Source: Sipunculus nudus (Eukaryota; Annelida; Sipuncula; Golfingiida; Sipunculidae). Taken from it: DNA of 64,000 nt. Below the pieces are notes generated by a model. It saw only the letters and a list, made by a program, of their open reading frames with translations, was not told the DNA's origin and ran no database searches. The stretch lies in NCBI GenBank assembly GCA_026874595.1, contig CM049306.1, positions 108,895,142 through 108,959,141 of the forward strand. Reading direction: 5' to 3'. Below are positions 56,359 to 64,000 of this stretch, one piece after another. A program made the position numbers and the translations under genes. Each line of letters begins with the position of its first letter. Within the stretch, counting starts at the first letter, position 1.

Positions 56359-56856
56359 ATAGGCGGCGAAACCAGGCCCCCCCCCCCCTAACAAAATGAT
56401 GGGTATAAAACATACACTTTTTATTATTGAGTATTTGCACTGTGACATATATATATATCCTCCTTCGCGCCCTCAGTACTTGGAGTACCATATAAACAGG
56501 GCCGCAGCCTCCGGGATTTAGGTGCAAAAAAAAATATTGCAAAGTTGATATTCTGTATGAAAATGCATCCATTCAGACAAATAACAATCTCTTAACAAGG
56601 AGGTACTGTTTAATAAATAAGCATTGACCAATAAATGACAGCAAAAATGCACCAGAATGCAGTAGTATACATACAGTTTTTCAACACCCCTCCCACACCC
56701 TCCCCCAGCTGTCGGGGATTTCCCCCTTGAACTTGTTTCTGCTTACTGCCCCCCCCCCCCCCCCCCCCCCGCTAAGGGTCAGGCTACGGCCTATATATAT
56801 GTAAATACTGGTCTACTATTGCCCCCCCCCCCTAAAAATTTGGTTTCGCCGCCAAT
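56359..56856. mobile_element. About 500-bp MITE-like element, GGCGGCGAAACCA ends
   Basis: aggcggcgaaaccag at 56361 is mirrored by tggtttcgccgcca at 56841; both are followed inward by C/G tracts (56376-56388 and 56823-56832). A further C tract of about 24 lies at 56747-56770. No coding capacity seen. Confidence 0.65.
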
Positions 56857-56929
56857 GCCTTGGAAAGTACAAACAAGATCACAGGAACCACTCTAAACTA
56901 TTAAGAGGCAAACAGTTCCCACCGATTAT

Positions 56930-57060
56930 TACAGGGGGCGCCACCTCCCTGATGTGACTTCAAGGCCTTGCAATTTTACAGGTGCGAAAATTTACGGTCA
57001 CAAGTGCCTGTTTGTTCGTCTGTGTACAAGATATATTCAAACAGTAATGGTTGCATATAA
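56930..57060. repeat. Solitary relative of the 280-bp satellite monomer
   Basis: ggggcgccacct followed by acaggtgcgaaaattta and gcctgtttgttcgtctgtg resembles, in the same order, the satellite motifs ggtggcgccacctgcaacc ... tccatctgttcgtctgcc at 1251-3090. Similarity is partial. Confidence 0.4.
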
Positions 57061-59490
57061 ATTAAGAGGTGTATTTTAGAGAAATAATAAGAAGATATGA
57101 CAAACTGACTTTGAAAATGAGATAGAAAAACGTTTAGCCTTTATATTTATACCTAACGCAGAAGCCGTTAATCAATAATGATATCCTGAAAATAGAGCAA
57201 CTGGACGATAACAAACATTTTTAATGGGTAAAGGGGTTCGTGGTCAAAAAATTATATGAGGTCTCTCACGTTTGAAAATAAACGTAGAATGCTGAGTGAA
57301 GTATTTGCGGTATAGCTTTGCAATTTAGCAAGTTCGAGGTTGAAGTTTATATTTCTTAGTCTTGTGTTTTCATTCGTTTTTATAATTTTTCTTTGATCTT
57401 CATCTTGAATTTAAAAATACAAATATCTTTATATATTTAAAACATTACCCCTAGATTACAGAACACATCTTATGACAAATAATATGTCATACATTCCAAT
57501 CTTCTAACGGGATTTCAGGCCTTAAAATGAATGTGTAGACATGCGGACTGACTACAAACGAAAACCACGTCCAGCTGTCTCCTGTTGGGACGCTTTACCT
57601 CTCTCCCTTTTAAAAGCATTACATGAACGATGTTGAAAGCAGTCTCCTCGGAATCTAACTTAAAATCAACCAACGAAGTTGGAATTTGAGTATAAAAAAA
57701 GGGGTCGGTTTATATCCTATATCATTTATCCAATAAACCCCCATGTATATTAAGCTCTGTACAATTTAGTACAAATAACCTTATTAATACATGCTTGGAC
57801 ACAAAAGCTAAAAAAAAAAAAAGAAACAAAAAAAAAAAAATGAGGATGTAGTTTAAACGGAGGGAGATAACATTATTTATATCAAATCTATATTTTATGA
57901 AAAGTACACCTGTAAAGTAGTTAACGTTTATAATTTAAGTGACCCCAACTCAATTAAAAAGCCGCGGTTACGCAACCATGGGGTTACAGATATGTCTTTA
58001 TGACGCCAAAGAAAAGGGAACATTAATCGATCATGACAGATTCCCCGGACCTGTGTTTAAAATGTTTCCTTGCGACACGGAATAAGCTCTGGAGATAACT
58101 AATTATTATATCGATTCTTGTTTGAATCTATATGATCAACGTAAATACATCTAGTTATAAATGATCTAACTATAAACATTTATATTTACAGTTACAACTG
58201 TCAGTTGAAGGCACACTTAAATTTAGATTTCAGTATTTACACTAGACAAATGCCCATGCAGATGCTGAAATATTTTTTTTCCATGGAACTGTTCTGATGA
58301 AATTCTTTTTGGTAAATAAATTCTCTTGTCTGAAAAAAAATATGACCAAATGTCGTCTGCTTGCCTGGAACTCCGATACCGATCATTTACGGTCGTCCTG
58401 TCCTCACATACTGTGAGATCATACGGCTAGCATGTGATTTCTTTTACTGTTAAGTGGACAAGCGTACACGAGCAAAACAAATTTATGCTTTATAAGCTAA
58501 AAAAACTAGGGACCCATATGGGTCTCGACGCTCAGCTGAATATGTTTATAATGATATTTTAAAAGAGATTTTTTTTAGAATTGAAAGTCCTGTGACCTTA
58601 ACCAACGACTTAATGTAAAAAAAATCTTAGAACTTATTATACTTGAACTTGATGTATTTAGATTATTGTTACAATCTTTTAAAAATTGACCTTGACCTCT
58701 GACCAGGTGACCTCAAAATCTACAAATTTCCTCATTTTGGGCAAGTAAGCCATGTGTGAAAGATGGAAAGTTTGGGATGAAAAGTTTGATTTACAGTGCA
58801 TCCACAGGGTGATTACTATAGAGCATCCACTTGTGATCAATAAACAAACCAGGTTTTGAGACGCTAGATGCAATAACAGCTGAGAAACTGTGTCGATTTG
58901 GTGTAAAAAAATAAATTTCCTCAAGCCCTTAACGCCTATTTAAAAACCCATCATGCAGTATTTTTTCTAAGAAAATAAAATAACATATACGTGCTCTCTA
59001 ATGTTTTCGTGAAATATGTTGAACTCTGGCTTTACATGTTTGTAACAGTTGTACTGAATATTATTTTATGTTTTACTAAGCAAAAAATGTAAATATGGGT
59101 ACTTTTATGGACGGAGGATCTAGGAACCCTCTGTCCGTATTTAAAGGATATAGGATTCACCTGTTCTAATATACGGATATGACAAAAAGGTAAAGATTGA
59201 GAAGTTGTAAAAGCCATTAGCCTTTCTTCTTACATGTCATGATCGGGATTCTTAAGGGGTAGTGTTCTTAGATTCTACAACCATCGCTACATGACACAGG
59301 TACAACGAATAGCTGAATTATGCCGGGCTATATGGGTAGTCTGCAGGAGGTGATGGAGCTATGACGAAGAATTTTAAACTTAAGGACAACACAATTTGAC
59401 GACCGATGTTCCACGTTATAGTTCCTATATATAAATACATTTTAACTTTCCATATTCGATTTGCGAAATCCGGTTTAAATGCGTGCCAAA
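57061..59490. other. Intergenic, no gene seen
   Basis: AT-rich. A-tracts at 57810-57840. Around 58585-58720 are tgacctt/tgacct motifs (ttgaccttgacctctgacca), i.e. the AGGTCA-type repeat in the opposite orientation. No open frame carries a recognised motif. Confidence 0.5.
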
Positions 59491-59495
59491 ACACA

Positions 59496-59527
<32 letters not shown>
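59491..59527. repeat. (AC)n microsatellite
   Basis: Nearly pure ac dinucleotides. Confidence 0.95.
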
Positions 59528-59529
<2 letters not shown>

Positions 59530-59644
59530 GGCGACCAGGTACCAGGGTAATGCTTACGAGGAATGAACAAGTCAAAGTTTGATATGGACACGGAAATATG
59601 ACGTGGATACGTAGCGCAGAGGGCGGAATCATGTGTGAACAATT

Positions 59645-61313
59645 TGGGATGGCAAATTATAGCAGAATTGTACTTAATCTGTAGTAGGTACGTATGAAAT
59701 TATAGCAGAATTGTACTAGTGTCCGTAAATGTGGATCTGCAGTAGGTACGTATGAAATTATAGCAGAATTGTACTCGTGTCGTTAATGTGGATCTGCAGT
59801 AGGTACGTATGAAATTATAAAAGAATTGTACTCGTGTCCGTAAATGTGGATCTGCAGTAGGTACGTATGGAATTATGGAAGAATTGTTCTCATGTCCGTT
59901 AATGTGGATCTGCAGAAGTAGGTTTGAAATTATAGCAGAATTGTACTCGTATCCGGTAATGTGGATCAGCAGTAGATACGTATGGAATTATAGCAGAATT
60001 GTACTAGTGTCCGTAAATGTGGATCTGCAGTAGGTACGTATGGAATTATGGAAGAATTGTTCTCGTGTCCGTTAATGTGGATCTGCAGTAGGTAGGTTTG
60101 AAATTATAGCAGAACTGTACCCGTGTCCGTTAATGTAAATCTGCAGTTAATACGTATGGAACTTAGCAGATTTGTACTCGTGTCCGTTAATGTGGATCTG
60201 CAGTAGATACGTATGGAATTATAGCAGAATTGTACTAGTGTCCGTTAATGTTGATCTGCAGTAGGTAGATTTGAAATTATAGCAGAATTGTACTAGTGTC
60301 CATTAATGTGGATCTGCAGTAGGTACGTATGAAATTATAGCAGAATTGTACTCGTGTCCGTAAATGTGGATCTGCAGTAGGTACGTATGGAATTATGGAA
60401 GAATTGTACTCGTGTCCGTAAATGTGGATCTGCAGTAGGTAGGTATGAAATTAAAGCAGAATTGTACTCGTGTCCGTTAATGTGGATCTGCAGTTGATAC
60501 GTATGGAATTATAGCAGAATTGTACTCGTGTCCGTTAATGTGGATCTGCAGTAGGTAGGTATGAAATTATAGCTGAATCGTTCTCGTGTTCGTTAATGTG
60601 GATCTGCAGTAGATACGTATGGAATTATAGCAGGATTGTACTCGTGTCCGTTAATGTTGATCTGCAGTAGGTAGATTTGAAATTATAGCAGAATTGTACT
60701 AGTGTCCATTAATGTGGATCTGCAGTAGGTACGTATGAAATTATAGCAGAATTGTACTCGTGTCCGTTTATGTGGATCTGCAGTTGATACGTATGGAATT
60801 ATAGCAGAATTGTACTCGTGTCCGTAAATGTGGATCTGCTGTAGGTAGGCATGAAATTATAGCAGAATTGTACTCGTGTCCGTTAATGTGGATCTGCAGT
60901 TGATACGTATGGAATTATAGCAGAATTGTACTCGTGTCCGTAAATGTGGATCTGCTGTAGGTAGGCATGAAATTAAAGCAGAATTGTACTCGTGTCCGTT
61001 TATGTGGATCTGCAGTAGGTACGTATGGAATTATAGAAGAATTTTACTCGTGTCATTAATGTGGTTCTGCAGTAGGTGGGTATGACATTATAGAAGAATT
61101 GTACAAGTGTCCGTAAATGTGGATCTGCAGTAGGTACGTATGACATTATAGCAGAATTGTACTCGTGTCCGTTAATGTGGATCTGCAGTAGGTACGTATG
61201 ACATTATAGCAGAATTGTACTCGTGTCCGTAAATGTGGATCTGCAGTAGGTACGTATGCAATTATAGCAGAATTGTACTCATGTACGTAAATGTGGATCT
61301 GCAGTAGGCACGA
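59645..61313. repeat. 58-bp minisatellite (about 29 copies)
   Basis: Unit ggatctgcagtaggtacgta ... attatagcagaattgtactc ... gtccgttaatgt, 58 bp, each with a CTGCAG. Unit variants recur as longer blocks: the run around 60204-60362 recurs at about 60609-60766 (406 bp = 7 units), and a two-unit block repeats near 60780-60960. This shows growth by unequal exchange. Confidence 0.95.
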
Positions 61314-62040
61314 ATGATAAAACAATGATTATACATATCCTGCTGACCTGCCTTTTATCTTTACCTTAATATATGACAACACAGCTTTTGTCCATGCGGT
61401 TTTATGGGACAGATTGTCTACTTCTATTAGATTTTATACGCTATTTCTAATGATTTTGAAATAGTTGGCGGGAAACTGAACTTCAGGTGGATAATTGGTA
61501 CGCCAGTCAACAAGGCATTTTTATATATTAATTCTTGGAACTGGAAAATTCTCGTTAGAAGAGTGTTAATTTAATTTAAACAATGGTTTTACTTCCTTTT
61601 TGAAGTAAATACCATAAAGCCAGTATATTAGTGCAAATAAACGATGGGATCATACGTTCACTCGGTGAATGATGGACATGATGGCTAGTAAAAATATAAA
61701 GAGTGAAAGTTTAAAACACACCATTTTGGCTGAACAACAGCTTTCATATAATTCGTTTCAAAACGGATCTATTCGAGATCACTCTTCTAGTATAGGTCAT
61801 GACCCCATTTTTTATAGGCTTCGTTCTTTCACCCATATTTATGCACATGTCACGTTTCGTAAAGATCCGTAAAATATTTTTCGAGTTATCTCGCCTGAAA
61901 GAAATCTCGCGGCGGCGCGACCGTGCCTAAACCATAGTTTCCCGTTTTTGTCTGGGGATACAACAATCCGCAATGTCCCTGATCTCGGACCAAACCAGAC
62001 TCTTCTTACTTACGGTTGAGGAAAGTCACTCTCAACGAGA
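61314..62040. other. Unassigned, next to BEL/Pao relic
   Basis: No recognised gene; it would hold the 3' end or LTR of the - strand BEL/Pao relic but no LTR was recognised. Confidence 0.4.
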
Positions 62041-64000
62041 AAGTCAATTTACGGATGGCCTGTCCAAGATGGTGGGTTTGACAATTCTCTTACTTACTTT
62101 GCTGAGGTTAAATGTTGCCATGAGAAATCATCCCATCCTTACTCGGTAGAACTTCAATGACAAGGCCATAGTTCCAATGTCCTCGGACCGAATTCTCTTC
62201 TCTGAGAATTACAATGTCACCTACCTGGATGTTCCTCATGCCTCCTTGCCACTTATTGCGACATTGTAAAGCATGGAGATATTCCTTTCTCCACCTCTGC
62301 CAAAATTTGTTGGCGTGAAATTAAACCTTTCGCCATCTCTTGCGTGCATGAACATCAGCTTGTACAAAATCACCTTGCAGAGGAGCCACAACTTAGGACT
62401 TAATGGTAAGAAGGTGGTTCGGTGTTAGAGGAGTTGGTGCCGTAGGATCAGTGATGGAATCAACTGTCATGTGTCTCCCATTGACTATTGCTCCTCGCAT
62501 TGCAGGGGATATGTTGTTTGGCAAGGGTGGTCTAAACGGTAAGGGCATGGAGAAATATCCATCATCTCCCTGACGTATCCTTTCCTGCGTCACCTTCATA
62601 AACTTCATGTCGTCCTGAGAGGTTAACTTATCATCTGACTGGCGTTCAGAGATATCAGATTCGGGGATCGTGGCGATGGACTTCATTGTCCCGAATGGAG
62701 GATCCTCCTTGACCGATGCTTTGAAAACAATCTCGACGTCGTTGCAATCATTTCCGGTCAAGAGACTATCGTAAAACATTTGCCTCACTGTGAGATAAGT
62801 TAGCCCAATTGCATCTCCGGAGTCGTCCGACAAACTTGCGTACCCTACGACACTCAATCCAAGATCTGTGCAAACGGCAAAGGGCTCATTTCCAACGCCT
62901 GTTATGTAATGACGCGGTGCTAATGCCTGAGGACAGTTGTAGCCAGTGAGAAGTCCAAACTCACAATTCAACAAAGGATGTATCTTTCAAGTGATATCTC
63001 TTGGGGGGGGGGGGGCACCTTTCTGCAACGTCCGGTGTGGGATGCAGTTTTCGTCCAATGGAATTTGATCCCTTGAATAGGTCGTTGGTAAAGGAATCAG
63101 AACATCCGAATCATATCCTCGTACAACCAGATCCGTGTATTTATGACAGCTGATGAGCATATCCGTGCTTGTCAACGTTGTGAGCCGAAGTCAGGTACGC
63201 TCTTTACACAGCGCTTTACCTATAGGGCCACTACCTATATCGTAAGGCGCTGTTTGTTATGACCTCGTATCCTGAATTGCTACACCAGAGGGGAGCACTG
63301 TATTTTTGTCCAATCAGATGAGACCTTGTGCTGGAAGACAAAGCCAAGCTAGGAATAAACGGGGCCAATCATGTTTATTTCGTTTTGAGTGACAGCTCAT
63401 CGCCCCGCGTAACCGTCTGAACAGGCAACAGGCTCAGAGAGAATTACCCCTGACGTGGTTTGCTTAGGGCTTTGGGCACATAGGATGCTCGGCCAGTGAG
63501 ATGTAATTCAAACAACAAAGGCTGCATGCACACCTCGCTGGCTTGTTTCAGGTCTGCAGACAACAGATACATGGCTACGGTAACACAGTCGATTCGATAA
63601 TGCGAGAATGCAGAGGGAGCAATTTAAATTCGACCGGAAACTCATCAAGCGGCGCTTGAAGCGCAGCAATGGGCGGACCTAAGATGCCTGTCGAGTGTTT
63701 GTTTATTGGCATCTGATTGGCTGCTTGTCACATCATACGCACGTTTATTTCAGAGACAACGAACCGCCATCTGGTATCTAAATATATCATAAACGGTCAA
63801 AGATGGCAGCGTGAAAATCAGTTGCTTCTTTAGAAGCGCAAGATTTCCGCTGCCTCGGGAGCGTAAAGTCAGGTAGCTTCTTGATTTTCACTTCTTAGCC
63901 TGTCCACCACTTGGCTCAGGACAAAAGTAGTATCTTACCTAAAGACACCAGATAGACTTGATAGATGGTGGTCCCTTCACAGATACCAATGACATCTCCA
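62041..64000 (-). pseudogene. BEL/Pao pol relic with large internal deletion
   Basis: Reading the - strand from 64000: protease start fragments (64000-63866 and 63195-62981: CSSLVI-like, then YSRDQIPLDENCIP), protease end LTGYNCPQALAPRHYITG with EPFAVCTDLGLSVVGYASL, then IRQGDDGYFSMPLPFRPPLP (RT entry), then directly NGRHMTVDSITDPTAPTPLT and PNHLLTIKS, which belong to the integrase end. A tail near 62330-62090 (RWRKEYLHALQCRNKWQGG, RNIQVGDIVILREE, YGLVIEVL) is of DUF5641 type. RT, RNase H and the integrase core are deleted. Split by the MITE at 63196-63865. Confidence 0.82.
63196..63865. mobile_element. 0.7-kb MITE, copy 2, with 8-bp target duplication
   Basis: 670 bp from TACGCTC to GAGCGTA (7-bp inverted ends), flanked by AAGTCAGG at 63188-63195 and 63866-63873. 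An 8-bp duplication is typical of hAT-mobilised elements. Near the left end cagcgctttacctatagg ... cctatatcgtaaggcgctg forms a long imperfect hairpin. Closely similar to copy 1 at 14939-15639. It interrupts BEL/Pao protease sequence. Confidence 0.93.

Overview
This window looks like a stretch of an animal genome: it is AT-rich, genes have introns, and the DNA is packed with transposons. Two host genes are recognisable. One is the last exon of a ferritin-like gene (3508-3660, + strand). The other is a complete gene matching tetratricopeptide repeat protein 33, TTC33 (coding exons between 54960 and 50553, - strand). The mix of Ty3/gypsy (including a Gmr1-type element), BEL/Pao, DIRS and hAT elements, plus intronic repeats rich in AGGTCA half-sites, suggests a marine invertebrate, most likely a bivalve or other mollusc. 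That placement is inference.

Layout. 1-3.1 kb: a 51-bp minisatellite, then a 280-bp satellite whose unit is a dimer of two diverged halves. 3.5-4.7 kb: the ferritin exon and a 57-60 bp minisatellite in its probable 3'UTR. 7.3-13.8 kb: a decayed Gmr1-type gypsy element (order gag-PR-IN-RT-RH, 3' LTR ending TGTTA...TAACA), itself hit by a 1.4-kb element with 415-bp inverted repeats and by a 211-bp MITE. 14.7-16 kb: a hAT relic carrying a 0.7-kb MITE. 17.7 kb: one orphan exon. 18.6-23.2 kb: MITE, gypsy and DIRS gag relics.

23.4-36.8 kb is a nested pair: a gypsy element (RT, RNase H, integrase, then a third ORF with two C2H2-like fingers where env usually lies) is split inside integrase by a BEL/Pao element (27628-34185). 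The BEL element has 543-bp LTRs and a perfect 5-bp target duplication. 36.8-48.1 kb is a graveyard of gypsy, BEL/Pao, DIRS and hAT fragments, one hAT transposase having a 111-bp module repeated five times. 48.3-49.3 kb is a hAT element with a perfect 8-bp target duplication and a BED finger. 50.5-55.6 kb is TTC33; its third coding intron (between exons 4 and 5 as numbered here) is mostly a 14 x 42-bp array that copies the splice acceptor and first bases of the next exon. 55.7-64 kb holds MITEs, a 58-bp minisatellite and a BEL/Pao relic on the - strand, interrupted by a second copy of the 0.7-kb MITE with an 8-bp target duplication.

Apart from TTC33 and the ferritin exon, almost every coding segment belongs to a mobile element, and nearly all are broken by stops or frameshifts. 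Family calls come from motifs recognised by eye; no database search was run.
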